Origin: Allacma fusca
Taxonomy: Eukaryota > Arthropoda > Collembola > Symphypleona > Sminthuridae
Direction of reading: 5' to 3'
Assembly: GCA_947179485.1 (NCBI GenBank)
Contig: OX359246.1
Coordinates: 25,730,001 to 25,794,000, forward strand
DNA length: 64,000 nucleotides
The notes below the pieces were generated by a model that worked only from the letters and a program-made list of their open reading frames with translations, had not been told where the DNA came from and made no database searches. The position numbers and the translations under genes are program-made. The stretch's first letter is position 1; each line of letters begins with the position of its first letter. Below, one piece after another: positions 48,763-62,619 of this stretch.

Positions 48763-51028
48763 TCCTCCAAATAACTCGAAATTCCTTATTAGCTCCCAAA
48801 TCCCTCCCTATTATCACACAGAACACAAAATCCTTTAAATTCAACCAAAATAATTAACATAAATCCCACAAGACTCTTCCTCCAGCCTTATCTCCTTGAT
48901 CCCTTAAACGCCAAATCAAACTCCTTCACAGTCTCAACGGATATGATAAATTGTAACTTCTTTCCAACACAGAATTTTTCATGGAAATACAAACTTTTAA
49001 AATATGAAATCACAAAGTATAAGTATAACATACGTACAAATTTAATATAATTTCCTGGGGCAGAAACACTCGTCAAATGATTCACTGTTCAATGATGACT
49101 CGTCAATTGGGAGAAAATAATTATTTTTTAACATTTACTAATACTCCCATATAGAATTGTAACAAATAAACAACTGTAACGTCAGAATCCTAAAAAGGAA
49201 CACCTTCACTTGTAAGTATTAAACTACATACAAAAAACACGGAATGCTACAGCACTTTATGTACACCCATGTGTAAGGACGTGTTTGTATGTACCGTGTG
49301 TGTGTGTGTGCGGATGCTTCACTCGTCGTGGAGTGGAGCGTCGAAGCCTTTCCTTCCTCTTCACTTCGTATATGCTTAACACGTAGGGAAATAATCCCTA
49401 TGGCATTTCATACGTCATACAGCAGTTATTAACCGCTACTATACTCACTGCAGGGATGAGTGTAGTAGGGTTCATGTCCGTATGATTTTACATGGGAGTA
49501 CATATATGTCGAGTGCACAATGCACAGCCCTACAAGAGCACAGTGCATATAGTACTTGGGTTACTTTTTATCTTGTATCCGAGGCCAAAGACGCTACTGA
49601 AGTGCCGAAGGTAGGATGTTAGGGGGACTGCGATTGGAGGAAGGGCCGGCGGGAGTTGTTTGAGTGATCGTTCTTAATACTGTTCTTTTTGTGGGAAGGG
49701 TGTTCGCAGGGGTCTCTATTGGCTGGAAATGATAGTGGATGGAAAGGGTCGTGTGAGGATTGCTGGAGGTAGAGGGCTATGGGGTGGGATTTGACTGGGG
49801 AAGAGAAGAGCTTAAAATATTTTACTAAATTTTTATGGGGTTGAGGTTTATTAGCTTTTTGGGTTGATTTGGGACGGATTTTTTTTAAATGCAGGGGCAA
49901 AGAATTTTTTTACATTTTGGAAAACACTTTGCGAGAATAGTAGGCACTAGAGGTGATTGTCCTGGGGATTTTTATTGGAAAAATTATGAAAATTTTAGGG
50001 AATTTTCAGATTTTAAAATTTTTGGAGTTTTCATATCCTTATTTCTAAATGTTGCAAAATTCATAATTTTCTACAATTTCCAGATTCATCAGAATTTTTA
50101 ATGTTGCAAAATTTTTTTAATTTATCAAATTTCGAAATTCTGCAAAATCCCTAGTCTTTCCAGATGTGTCAGAATTTCAAAATTTTTCAAAATTCCTAAA
50201 CATATGATATTTCTTGATCTTTCAGAATCTGTAAATGGAGCAAATTTCTTAATGCTCTAAAATTTCGAGATTCATCAGAATTTGTAAATGTGGCAAATTT
50301 CCTAATGTTCTAAAATTTCCGGACTCATCAGAATTTGTAAATGTTGCAAATTTCCTAATGTTCTAAAATTTCCAGATTCATCAGAATTTGTAAATGTTGC
50401 AAATTTCCTAATGTTCTAAAATTTCCGGACTCATCATGCAGAATATCTAAATGTTGCAAAATTGTTTATTTCATCAAATTTCTAAATTGTACGCAATTCC
50501 TAAAGTTACCAAATTTTCATATCTATCAAAATATATAAATGTTGCAAAATTCTTGTGTTCATAAAATTTCTAAATTTGTAAACACTTTGCAAAAGATTGA
50601 ATTTTGACCTTTTTTTATAATATGAAAGTTTAGATCATTTTGAACATTCTTGACATCACAAATTTTTGCTCAGGGCCGAAACTTCTTTTGAAATTCTGAC
50701 ACTCTTTGGTCGGAAATTAGATGAGCTCTTCACGGAGCTAACGAATAAGCCCTACTTTGAAAAGTTAGAGCATGGCCCATAATAAAGAACAGAGAGAAAG
50801 CTAGTGAAATATATCTTCATAGGGGTAATGATGTGGAAAAGGCCTGTTCCATGTTCCATTGTTGAATAATTCCAACGAGCTACATTATATTTTTTATAAT
50901 TTAAATGATTTTAAGAAACACAGAATGAATTAACACTTGCAGGGATAGTTTATTAACGAGAGTCAGATACACCATGGTTATGAAACAAAATAGACCACAA
51001 AATTGACAGTAGTGATTTCAAATCATTT
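48763..51028. other. Upstream region of the DBHS gene and 3' region of the first four-pass gene
   Basis: No coding sequence supported. A GT run lies at 49296-49311. The minisatellite at about 49985-50580 is listed separately. The DBHS promoter should lie immediately right of 48762; no TATA box or other core element stands out. Confidence 0.45.
49985..50580. repeat. AT-rich minisatellite, 53-bp unit
   Basis: The clearest copies run from about 50225 to 50440, each containing AAATTTCCTAATGTTCTAAA and then CATCAGAATTTGTAAATGTTGC. Around them the repeat decays into shorter related words (TTGCAAAATT, TCAGAATTT) on both sides. About four close copies and several poor ones can be seen. Confidence 0.8.
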
Positions 51029-52126
51029 TTAGATATACGGTGCTATGGAATTAATTGAAGGGGAACTCGGACTCCGGTAGAATTGTGGGGGCAAAGAGAG
51101 AAATAAAATGTGGCCGGGCTGAAGACCCGCAGGAGCTTGTGCCTTCAGAAGGGTCAGGAATGAGTTGACTTGATACAATCCAAAAGCTCTAGAAACTATC
51201 CCCGTAACCACAATGACCGGCATAATGAAATAAGGATTGTCTTGTGTCTCATGGAAAATAGAGAAAAGAAATCCGAGGATTTGAAGGACTTGAAAGGCAG
51301 TTGTCATCTTCAGCCAGTGCTCGCTGGTCTTGACAGCTTTCAGAGAAATAGGGATGTTCTGGAAGATGAAAGAATCGTATCAATTTGTAATTCAGGATTT
51401 ACTCAACCATCGGTATTTCCCTAAATCACTCTTAAATTTTATTTGGACATCCACTTCTGTATTTATTACCTTCAGCAGGATCAAATCCATAGTGAGTTGG
51501 ATATTTATGAGGGAAAAACTTATAATAGCTATGGAGATCCTCATTGGCCAAGCTGCTCAATAAAAATAAATAACCCACTTGTTTATTTTAATTTACAAAA
51601 ATCCTCCGAAATCATATCATGATTAAAAGTAACAATAATTAACAACTTACTCATGTCCGTAACAGAAGGCTTTTCTCCATTGAGGGCAATCCCGCCGAAG
51701 ATCAGTACATGGAATATGTAGACCAATAACAGGGTTGCTAAAAGCTGTAATATTAGTTTCCATAAATTAAATTCAAATAATTATTACAAAAACCTCTACA
51801 TTGCCGAACCCTGAAATCATACACGATTCTATCCCTCCACAGTAATTACTTAAATTTGAAATAATTACCTTATATTGGCAGATAGGAATACAAAAATCTT
51901 TCTTTATAATCAATTACATTCAGATTTTTATTTACATTTATATTAAGAAGACTTTTCTGTATATTTTAAAATTCTCTCATCAATTTTACTCAAGGAATCT
52001 TGGCACCCTATGGCTATCACATAATTTGTCCTGACTGCTCCATTCGTTTCAATGCCAATGACAGGCACTTACCATATTCACAATAATCACAGTAATAATC
52101 AGTCGGTTGTTCCTGTCTGGCTCCAT
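51029..52126 (-). CDS. Small four-pass membrane protein, unrecognised family, copy 1
   Basis: Four minus-strand exons, 52073-52126, 51651-51744, 51470-51555 and 51029-51358, join in phases 0, 1, 0 into 187 residues. The product has a short basic N-terminus (MEPDRNNR) and four hydrophobic helices: about 9-35, 52-76, 93-113 and 120-143. A Pro/Ser-rich cytoplasmic-type tail follows (PPQFYRSPSSPS). There is no signal peptide cleavage site, cysteine pattern or named motif. Exon 3 has a tandem acceptor (GAGCAG), so one Ala-Thr-region residue may be optional. The gene at 58157-60840 has the same exon count, phases and near-equal exon lengths, which supports both models. I do not recognise the family; function beyond a membrane protein is unknown. 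Confidence 0.72.
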
Positions 52127-55100
52127 TATGATTTCTCTTCTTCACATAAGAGTAATTAAGTATCTCCAGGAGTAATAAAATATCTTTATAAATTTTATAG
52201 AACAATAATAATTATATGGAAGCACATTTGTCAAAAAAAAGGAACTGTTAAATTGTCAACTGGAAGGTTGATTTGGCCCTGACCTTGAGTCAGCCGGAGT
52301 TGGGAGCTTGAAAGGGGTATTGTGAGACGGAGGGATCCCAGCCGTGACAAATATTCCTCCCAGATGAGATCCTAACAGCAAGTGTGAATCACTCATGGGA
52401 AGGAGATGCTTTGATCCTTTATCGTGGAGAACTAATTAAAATTCTTCCTTTCCCAATTTTGCCTGTGACAAACCACCGGGCAAAAGTTTGGAGCTATGGT
52501 TTCAGTGACAGGAGAAAGAAAAAAAAGACCCAACGACAGGGGGACTATAAAGTCTATGGAGGCAGAGGCAATAATAGAGAGCCGAGGAAGACAAAAAGCA
52601 GGCTTCAATCTGGCACCACTTATTACTAGAGTGTTGGAATTCCCACTAAAAGAATTTCTCTCCTCCAGAAGAAATAGTAATCCGGTCGTTATGATAATAA
52701 ATGATGATATAGTTTCACAAGAGTTCCTCCCTATTTGTAGATGTACCTCCGGCACTTTAATAGAATTTGATGGGACTGTACGTACATATAGGAAAAAAAG
52801 TCCCCTTATGTATGTATGTAAGCTTGGACGTATTTTTTTTTAAATTCTATAGGTTTTTGTTGTGTGATGTGATCCAATAATGAATCCTCACTTGCTCTGA
52901 TGTATAGTGTGGAGTCGAAAGAGGGCTATGCGGAGAGATCACGAAAATCTATGTTGCTCTCGCTCACTTGAGGATGAAGGTGAGAGTATTTTTAGCAAGT
53001 GTCTTTTTTCCTGTATGAAAAAAGATAACGGTTTTTTTTATTTTTAATACTGAGTAAATACGGGCAGTTTTATTTATATCGCTCGGGGTACATTTCCAGT
53101 ATGTACAGTTACGTCTGTATTTTTACGTCCATACAGACAAAAATTACGCGCTCATACATTTTCTTTTTTTCTGCTTGTTTTCGTGGGAACTTATAACATG
53201 TGAAGGGGGGATTTTAAGAGGGAGACAGAGCTATAGGGATTTACAAATTGAGTGGGGAAATTTTTAAAAAATTGATCCTGAGGCGTTATTGTCTTGTGGA
53301 GCGGAACTGACACTGGTCGTATTTTTTAAGGAAAACATGTCTCAATACCGTGATGACAATTTTAAGGACGGAGTTGATATTTTTTGGCAGAGGAGGGCAG
53401 AGCTAGAAGGGAAAGACAGAGATTAAACAATCCATGGATGAGTAAGAGCATTACCATTAGCTTTTTTTATGCCCTCACACAACTCATAATTCTATTCACA
53501 GGATCATTATCACAAGCCTTGATGAGACAGGGAGCGTGACAGATGTGTCTCAGTTTTGGATCCAACTCTCCCAACGTCCAGGTCGTTATATGCACTCTCA
53601 GGGATTCATTTTTTTTTCAAAAGAAAATGTGCATAAAAATAATAACAAAATTCATGCAGGACATTTTCCTCATATTTGTATACGCAGCATGGTTGAGGTG
53701 GCGTCAGTGCGTTTGCGCATTTTGATTATCACCGTTCCTTTCCCCATACACGCGGAGTGTATGACATAGGGAGACGCCCTTGCAAAAATGTGGGTTTAAG
53801 GATAAACCTTAAAATTTTGTAGGAAAAAAAATTGCCCTTAAAAATCATACATTATATATGTGGGCGGGAATCAATGACTTTGACCCATGGAGTTGCAACA
53901 GTTTTTATAGGATATGGTAATTGGAAAAAAATCCCTCGTATATTGTGACATTTGTTGACTGCTGTAACTTTCCGGGAAGCTTAATTTAACTACTTGGAAA
54001 TTTTGAGGAAATTTTTGAAAACATTTGAAAAAATTAGTAATTAAATGCACGCACATTAAAAAATTAATTTTCAAGGAAGTTTGTTTTCCAGAATTGCGTT
54101 ATAGAGGCAGATTCTATTTGCATATGTATTTTTGCCCAATTTTATGAGGGTTTTTGGTACTGCTCAGAGATCATTGCTCTGATCGTATGTAAAGCTAGCC
54201 CAACTGCTATATTATATTTTTGGAGGCTTGAGCTAATATTTGTCTTACAGGAGGAGCATATACATAATTATGTATAAAATAGCAATAAATATATCTACGA
54301 AGTAACAAATGTGGATGCGGAATTGGTGTTTTATTTATTTAACCGCATGCTTGTTTGTGTCTGATGTAATAAGAATATCGAATGTCTGTGGTGTGGGATA
54401 TCCCACACGTACAAATCTACATATTATATATGCTTTCTCTGAGTAGACGTTTCCTACAAATTCACAAGTTTTTGATAGTCTTTTGATGCAACAAAGAGTT
54501 GAGGTATAGATCTATAAAAAAATCCTGAAATTGAATAGTATCTTATAGTGTTGGGGGGAAAAAAAGCAAATGTACTATATGTAGGAAGGGCCTATTTCCG
54601 TATATTTTTAGCATGAAACCTTTGGCTCTCACCTGTGCTCTGAGGCGTATATTCCACATCCGTCGAATATAAAAAATGACTACATGGCATTGCCCCGTAA
54701 CTTTGGATGAGGACAAATGGATCATCAAAAAAATTGCTCCGAGCCCAGATCCAACTCTTCCCATATGCACGGAGCAGGATTCCCAGTAACTTTATATATT
54801 GGGACTTCAATCCGGCTCCCGTAATGATTACAGAAGTACATGTGTAGTGGATGATTGTAATAATTAATTACATTGTCTTATTTTGGTTGACGTCGGAAGT
54901 GAGCAGTTACTTCATCAAAGACAAGCCTTGCCGACCTACATATTCCAAAGTATTTGTGTTTTGTCATATATATATGTACGTACATTTGTAGAGTCACCAG
55001 AATATTTCCCTGCCCCCGTAATCCACAAAATAGGAAGTCACTACAAAATATTTACAGTATTTTCACCCTCACTGATTGTGTCCGGATATATTGTGCCAGG

Positions 55101-58100
55101 TTTCGTTCCTTTGGCTTCTTTGACCCAGGTCACTATTACAGTTCACAGGGGGCGGGACAAAAGGGTAAGGATTGTGGGACAATTTCCAGCAAAAATGTTT
55201 TAAGGATTTCCAAACTAAATTTTTATTAAATTTGTCGAAATTTGATGAAAAACTTTTAAAATATAATTTGACGTTTGTTTTAAGAAATTTTTTGAGAAAT
55301 TGACATCGAAGCATGCGTCCTTCAAAATTCGGACTTTGCTTCTTAATCATGACCCCTGTGACCCGAAATATTGACCTAGTTCCATGAAATAAATTTTATA
55401 GAATTTGGAGCAAAATTTCCTACAAACTAAAATATTTTACGATTTTTAGCAAGCCCCTGGATTATGTAGGCTCGAGGTATGTATTGGATACGGGCCTATA
55501 ATACTTCTTCTCACCCTATACACGCAAAGCAAATCGTATGACGTCGGTTGTCAGCCCAGAAGTGTATAAATGAGCCCTAAAAAAATTATTTCAATTTCAG
55601 TATTTCATCTCATATCAAAAGACAAGTAATATATCCAGGAGTCATTCACCAATAAACTTGAAGCGCTCGAAGTGACAAATAGATATATGTTTTGAGTATA
55701 TATATTTACATAAGGCTCCATATAATATAACTCCCTGTTGTTATTTTTCCCCGAGACATAATTCCTGGAACGAACGTCAGCCGCGACAAACCTTGTTTTT
55801 AACCCCTGTTTGACACACTAATTTGTCTGAAAAAAAAACAATAAATTCCGACATTACAAGCATTCCTTGTCCTCTTGAATGCATGATAAACTATACGGGA
55901 CAAATTACAAAAGGGAGGGAAAGAAATCCTGGGGACTCAAGATATTCTAATGAGATGAGAGAAAAAATTCCAGTTCTTTTATTTTCCAAAATGTTTTTAT
56001 TTTTTATATTGTCTTCCCTCAAAAAAAAAGAAACAAAAAAAAACTTTTCCTATTTCTTTTACACATACAATAAAACCTGTACAATCTCACTCGAGCGGGT
56101 CCCTCGAGGAGGAATTTCCTCGGTGAATTCTGAGCTTTTGAATAACGTATACTTGGATAAAGTCCTTATGATTTCAATGCTAAAATAAATTAATCCTTTT
56201 ATTTATATTTATTCTAAATGTGTACAAAGGAAACTCGGGCTTACTCTTCCTCATTGTTTCATTGTATAGAAACATAATTATTATGCATATGCACGCAGTA
56301 TTTTGTTTTAGCATAAAATAAAAAACACAAAATAAATAAAACTTTTATGGGCTCTCTCTCTCTCTCTCTTATAGAGATGACAAAACATTTGCTTGAGACT
56401 TAGGCCTTCTAAGATTACACCATTAATTATTATAGTCCTAGAGACCCGAAATTCTCTACATGTGTGTGGACCCTATAATTAATTACGTAAATCCACAATC
56501 ATTATTTTTTTACACATTCAGCTACAAATAAGGATTTCTACACAGGCTTTACAAACCCCAGTGTATTATAATTATTACAAATAATTACAGGGAACTCACT
56601 ATATTAGGATTTAAATCCTAATGTCAAAACAAACTAGAACATTATTGGATGAGAGCAGAGCAGATCCTTACAAGAAAATTGTACACTGCATGGTAATTAT
56701 TATAATACCATTAAATGCAAATCTAATGTACAATTTTGTACGCATTCTAGATTTCAATGCACAAGACAATACAATCCTTCTTTTTACTGTAAATACAATT
56801 TACTATAAATACACAGATTTAAAACAATGGATTAAGGACCGTCTGGGCAGATAGAAGCCAGATGGTTGTTATTTACAAATTTTTGGAGGTAATTCCCAAT
56901 TGGACATATACAGTAGTATAAGTAAATACTATATACATAATTACCTCCATATCATTTAAAATATTTTCTTAAAATTAAGTACACTTAATTACTTTGATGC
57001 ATCCAGGCATTTAAGACATGGGACCGCATTTTGAGCAATTAAAATTAGTCGGCTGGTGTGAGTCACTACAAATTATGGTTTTTATTAGAATTTAAATCTC
57101 CTGAAATTGGAAATTGTAAATAGTATGCATTAAGTACAGTGTAACTATAAAAACGCAGCCGATATGTACATAGAGCTTAGGACAAAATCCTACATTTTTT
57201 CTTCCTCCTGAGTTAACTAATTGTTACAAAACTATATTGGAAGATGTTATTCTTTGGCGTTGGGAGTAAAATGTCCAAAAGTATGTACAATCTTACATGA
57301 AATTGAAGCTCTTGCTGTAAATGGACTTAAAACCTGGCTATGTCACCTGTACAGCACACGGATAATACAATTAAAAGGATTGTTTATTATGGGTGGGAGT
57401 AATTATTGCTAATAATGACAGGGCTACCAGTAATAATTAATATTTACAAAAACACAAAAGAAAACTCCATGGGAATGGAGCTGACAAAAGAAATGCTTGG
57501 AAATTTTCAGAAACCTGCAGAGTTTTAAAATGTAAATCAAAATTGCATATTACATAGGAACAGTTTTATGAGTTTTTTGCTGTTGAAGCAGGATGTTCGT
57601 CTTTGATTCGATTCTAGTGTTCAAAGTGCTGTTGTGAACTTTGGGCTGACATTTACAGGCATATTTTAAATAATCAGCTTTAGAGGGGAAAAATTCCTAG
57701 AGGAACTACCGCTGTAGAAATCCCTTAGGATCTCCTAAGGCTTACAATTTTTGCAAATTTCAAGGATAATTAACCCAATTTGAATTTGCAAGAGACGATA
57801 CAGTTTTAAATTAAGCCTGGATAAGTCTTGCAATGTACTAATTGTTAGTTAAATAATTATTGTAAATTAATTGCATTGAATTTTGTTTTTACAAAAGGAA
57901 CATCTCTATAGCTCAGATGACTATCAATATACGTTGTAGGAGAAGAGGCGCAGCATTGATAAAATATATAGCAGCCGCTGTATATCTATATACATATGTA
58001 TGTCTGTATAATTATCTGTATGCCTACTATCTGAAAGGCCCTTTCGGAACAAAGTCCCGAAAGAACCTTCTAAATATGAAATTTAATTTATCTAATAAAT

Positions 58101-58156
58101 TGGATCATACACCATGACAATTTTTATATTCGGGAGCAATTGACAGTCGTCCCGGG
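52127..58156. other. Six-kilobase spacer between the two four-pass genes
   Basis: I looked for a third copy of the four-pass gene here and did not find its exons. Frames such as 54883-55203 (+), 55823-56188 (+) and 52432-52755 (-) show no resemblance to known families. A CT run lies at 56352-56369. The rest is AT-rich with frequent TATGTA words. Confidence 0.45.
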
Positions 58157-60840
58157 TCAGACGATGCCCCTCTGACTCGTGACGGGACACCTGGGCTGGG
58201 CAATTGGGGATGCGGGCATGGCATTCGCATACTGGACCATGGGTGCTCCAAAGAGCGTGTGAAGATCACGGATGAATTTACCCACAAAGTAAATCCCGTA
58301 CAGTCGGAAGAGGAGCTCGAGGCTGGAGAGGACGAGCCGTGTCACTTTGATCTTCCCATCCGCCATCACATAATGCTCATATATGAGGATGAATATGTCC
58401 AGGGACAGGAGGACGAAGAAGATGAAGGAAGTGGTTCGCCACCACTCGCATTTCTTTATCATTGTGTCCGGATCGATGGTCATCTGGAAGATTTCAAAAA
58501 AATCTTCCTTTTACAAAGTAATTATACTCAGATTCACAGGATCTCAGGAAAAAACACTCCTTTCCAATTATTTCTGAGCTCCTTTTTCTATTCTACAGAA
58601 GGTTCGCGTAATAAACTTGTCGTTAGCTATAAAAATTATCAAATTAGGAAGAACTACAAATCTATGGTAATTTTGCTTTGAATTCATGAATAATTAAGGG
58701 GATTTGGGATTCAAATGTGTATGTAGCTGGAAATATTTTAGAGGAATTCCTTTATCCAAGCCAAGGCCTCCAGTCAAAACTGTCAACGGAGTCATACATG
58801 CAGGAGGAAGATTTTGACGAAGGATAGAAATGCTCTCTGCCTGATCACTAATGACATAATTGCAGAGCGGAGTAATTAGCATCCGAGAGAGGGTGAGATC
58901 TGTTGAGTGCTAGCTATTTCCAATGTTACGACCCACTGATTCCTAACACAAGCGTTAAAATCTACCGTTAAATTGTGCCTTCCACAATTCCATAAATTTC
59001 CCTTCCCGCAGTCAGTTTCAATAATTATTATTACTAGATGAGCTGAAAAAGTTACGAGGAGTTGCATATAATTACTCTCAAATAGTAGTAAAACGCTCAG
59101 CAAGGGAAATGATTCAGCTGAGAATAATTAAGCCCCTCACACCAAGTAAATTTTATGTTTGGGATGTATCTTTATGTAAGTCAATGCCAATATAAGAAAT
59201 AAATCAGTTCACTTACATCTTTGGTAGCTGTGAGGAGCAAGAATGCAATGACCAGCTGGAGACTTAAGATCCCAAACACTACGATCCAGTACATTACTGA
59301 TACAAACATATCTGCAAAAATCAAATAAATTTTTCAGAGTCAGGTAGGAGTTTCAAATTACAGAGGAAAAATCTACATCCCTCCATTGCAAAAGCTCTCT
59401 GGGGGAATAAGCGTCCAGCAGAGGAATTATAGTTTCGTGAGTCTACTCCATAATAAGGAAGCACCTGGAATTAATTAACTGAAGCGTGTGGGAGCTTTAA
59501 GGTTCGAATTCATAGGGGCTCTCTATAAAATGAAGGGTTTAAAAATCATAGGGCAGGAATTTCCGAGGTACAGATAAATAATTAGACAAAGTGACAAAAC
59601 CCACTCACATTCATGTGAACTTAATAAAACTATTAAACTCTGGTCACGGTAGTCATATCTAAGGAGTCGGAAGCCCGCAAATCCAATGAGAAATATTGCG
59701 AGGGTCTGAAATAAAAAAAAAACATCAAAAGAATAATAATTACCTCCAGCATTAAATTTTTCAAGGGGAATGTGTACCATAACCCACGTACATATGCATT
59801 TAAAACCCTACCCCAGAGGAGTATTTCAATAGACATGTATGCCACTATAAAGTTACAGCCTCTTTCAAGAAATCCCCTGGAATATCACTTATCAAAAACA
59901 TATGCTATTAACCTGTATAGTCTCTCAAGCTACGAAAACTCCCCAGACTCCAATTTACATACGCTTTAGCACCGGAATAAGTTATTAGTGGATTTTGGGG
60001 ATTGTCAGCATGTCTAATGCTGTGAGTACGAATGTGTACTTTTTTTTTCATGTGGAGATAGATTTTAGTTGGATATAAAAAAAACATGGCGGTACATATT
60101 ATGTAAAAGGGGCTCAAATATCTTGTAAAATCTTTTATACCGTAATTCCCACATGTACTTCCACAGAGGTTCTTACACATTATGAGGAACACCAGCCTTG
60201 GATATGTACATATCTACATAAGCGCAGCATTAGGAAACAGGCTGTAGGTAATATTGGGTGTTCCTCTGATAAGGATTATACGTATGCATATGCTTTTGAA
60301 TCATTTTGAGGAAAGTGTGGAAAAGCATGTATGGCAATGTTTGTAAACGATACCATCTGTTCCCAAGGGAGAAAGTGCACGGTTGATCGGGGAAGGAAAA
60401 CATTTTTAAGGAATGATTTGTTTACATAACGACTCAGCCTTAATCCCTCCTGACCTTCCGAACATTTAAATACAGTCGTAGCCCTATCCCCATATGTACA
60501 GTCTCTGTGAGGTCCTATAGGAAAAATACCAACTGCACCTTTAAGCCCAAGGAGATGATGCACTGACTGATTATACAGAGGAGTATGTAATTGAGGGTGT
60601 GAGAGTAAATACTAACTCCGCGGTCCCTTTGTATATATTGACTAATGTCTTGTTTACATTGTAAATATAGGGAATTTTATTGAGGCAATCATGCAGGTAA
60701 ATATGACTCTTATATGAGGGGAACCATATGTAGATACGGCGTATGTAAAAGTATGGGATAAAATTTGAAGGCACACTCACAATATCTGCAATGGCAAGAA
60801 TCATAACGGTTTTTTTCCTTGTCCAGGGATCACCCTGCAT
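58157..60840 (-). CDS. Small four-pass membrane protein, unrecognised family, copy 2
   Basis: Four minus-strand exons, 60781-60840, 59609-59705, 59217-59311 and 58157-58483, join in phases 0, 1, 0 into 192 residues. Donors are strong (GATATT|GTGAGT, GAAT|GTGAGT, AAAGAT|GTAAGT). The start is MQGDPWTRKK, followed by helices near 11-32, 54-81, 97-118 and 130-152. The third helix begins at KCEWWR, a Cys-Trp-Trp not found in copy 1. The tail is short and Pro/Ala-rich (MPASPIAQPRCP). An in-frame stop lies a short way upstream of the ATG, which supports this start. With copy 1 it forms a tandem pair on the same strand, about 6 kb apart. Sequence identity between the two is low, so the duplication is old. 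Confidence 0.74.
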
Positions 60841-62574
60841 TTTGTACGAGAAGGACGTTGACAGCTCTATTGTGGCGGTTGAGGGGGTACTAGATCACCC
60901 GGAACAGATCAGTTTGAAGCCAATAAGGGACTGGCTTCTACAATCTCAGAGTCTCTTACCTAGAGATATCTAGATTTAACCCCTGGAGCTATGTATAATT
61001 TGTAGATAATTTCTCCTCCCAAAATGTAAATGATATTATCTTCAATTAGTTAACTTTCTCTCTCCAGGAAGATAAAAACACTGTTCCCAGGAGTGTTTAC
61101 AAATAGCATTGCATTGTTGGAGGAAAAAAACCTCGTGGGGACATAAATAGAAATCCGTTCTAGAATCCGGGAAATGGTCTTTGCAGGACAATACGAAGAT
61201 TACAAGATCCAGATAGTATAAGTAAGTGACAATGACAAGCTCTTTCTCAATCACTGAGGAGTCACACAGGCTGTTGATGTCAAAGTGGGCCCGGGGATGG
61301 ATTTGTCAGCTTGTTGGACGCTATAGAGTGGATATATCTATGTATAATTATGTATGTATATGCTGACAATGGGTTTGTAGTTTCCTCTCTTGAAGGAAGA
61401 TTTCTGGTTGTTGTGTGTCGTTGTTAGTGCCGGCACTCAGCTTTATTGCCCAGTCACTTCTTCCCTCTCGTCATGACATGAATCTCTTGAGGATGTGAGT
61501 ATCAATGTATATACAGAGACTCTCTCAAGTGGAAAGGACAATGGGATGAGGAGAGATGAGGATCTGCTATTTCTATTATCCCCTCTTCCGGATTCCAGTT
61601 TGGAGTGTCTCTTGAAACTCTCCGCTTCCGTCAACTTAATTACTTGTTCGTTTAACACTACTTTGTGTGCATAGATGATGCACACGCTATCAAATCCACA
61701 ATCTCACTCCACTATTCCTTCCCAGTAACTTCCCTGAAGAACATGGTCCGGCAGACACTATCGGATTTCAGGGATTGAGCACTATTGACCAATAAGGGAG
61801 ATATGTAGGGTGTATGAAACAGCCCCTGAGTTTTTTTTTATTTTTTACTAAGAGATCAATAATAAATTTGGCATATGTACCAGTTACTTATTGTATAGTT
61901 GTAGTCTATTGTTGAGTGTTGTTCTTATAAGCAGTTAGGCGGAAGGGTCTGTACTGTAGATATATCTATAGCGGGATAAACTTTATTTTTTTTGTGTGTG
62001 TAATGTCCTTACACAAAAGACAATTTATTTTTATTTTTTTGCTCCTTCCAAGATCCTCTCCCACAAACACAAGAGTTTGGGAGACTTGACGCTTATCCGG
62101 GATAAAAGGGAGCAAATGTGGTTTCCGACGCTATTATGGAATATCAGGGAAATTCTATTTCTCACTCCAGGGAAGGAATTACAAAATCATGAGCACTTTT
62201 CCCAACATGTTGTCTTTACAGGGGCTATGTTCCGAAACTCCGAGTTTTTTTTTTATATTCCCACAGACACAAATAAAAGACACGCACACACGACTCTCTC
62301 TTTTTTTTCTCTCCTGGTCCTTGCTTGCTGGCTTCCTCTATGGTGGAAATATGGTTGTCTCCCGCCCTTATGTACTTAACATGATGTGGAACTCGTACTT
62401 TTCGGGTTTTATTCAAATTGAACTTTGAAGAATTTCAAAATGAATTTGATGCTTTGAACGGGTGATTTTCTGTTTTTTTTCTCTCTGAACGACACACTCA
62501 CCACACACATACACACACACGGCAACAGGGAAGATAGAAGACAGAGAGGAGACAGACATAGAGAGAGAGAGAGA

Positions 62575-62613
<39 letters not shown>

Positions 62614-62619
62614 TCTTAC
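60841..62619. other. Upstream region of four-pass copy 2; unresolved intron space
   Basis: No exon could be supported here, although the gene whose first exons lie at 62620-63751 should continue to the left on this strand. Frames at 61042-61254 (-), 61443-61685 (-) and 61996-62379 (+) lack any family signature. Confidence 0.4.
62560..62612. repeat. GA dinucleotide microsatellite
   Basis: A run of GA repeats of about 53 bp, with a single GGGA interruption near 62578. It lies directly left of the donor of the putative exon ending at 62620, so on the minus strand it forms a long CT tract inside the intron. Confidence 0.9.

Noticed and set aside
54883-56188. Plus-strand frames of 106 and 121 codons
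   Set aside because: There is no family resemblance, no splice partners and a composition like the surrounding AT-rich spacer.
60841-60895. In-frame extension upstream of four-pass copy 2 (reads STPSTATIELSTSFSYK)
   Set aside because: A stop lies just upstream, the only acceptor there does not match the phase of the exon at 62620, and the copy 1 protein starts at the equivalent Met.
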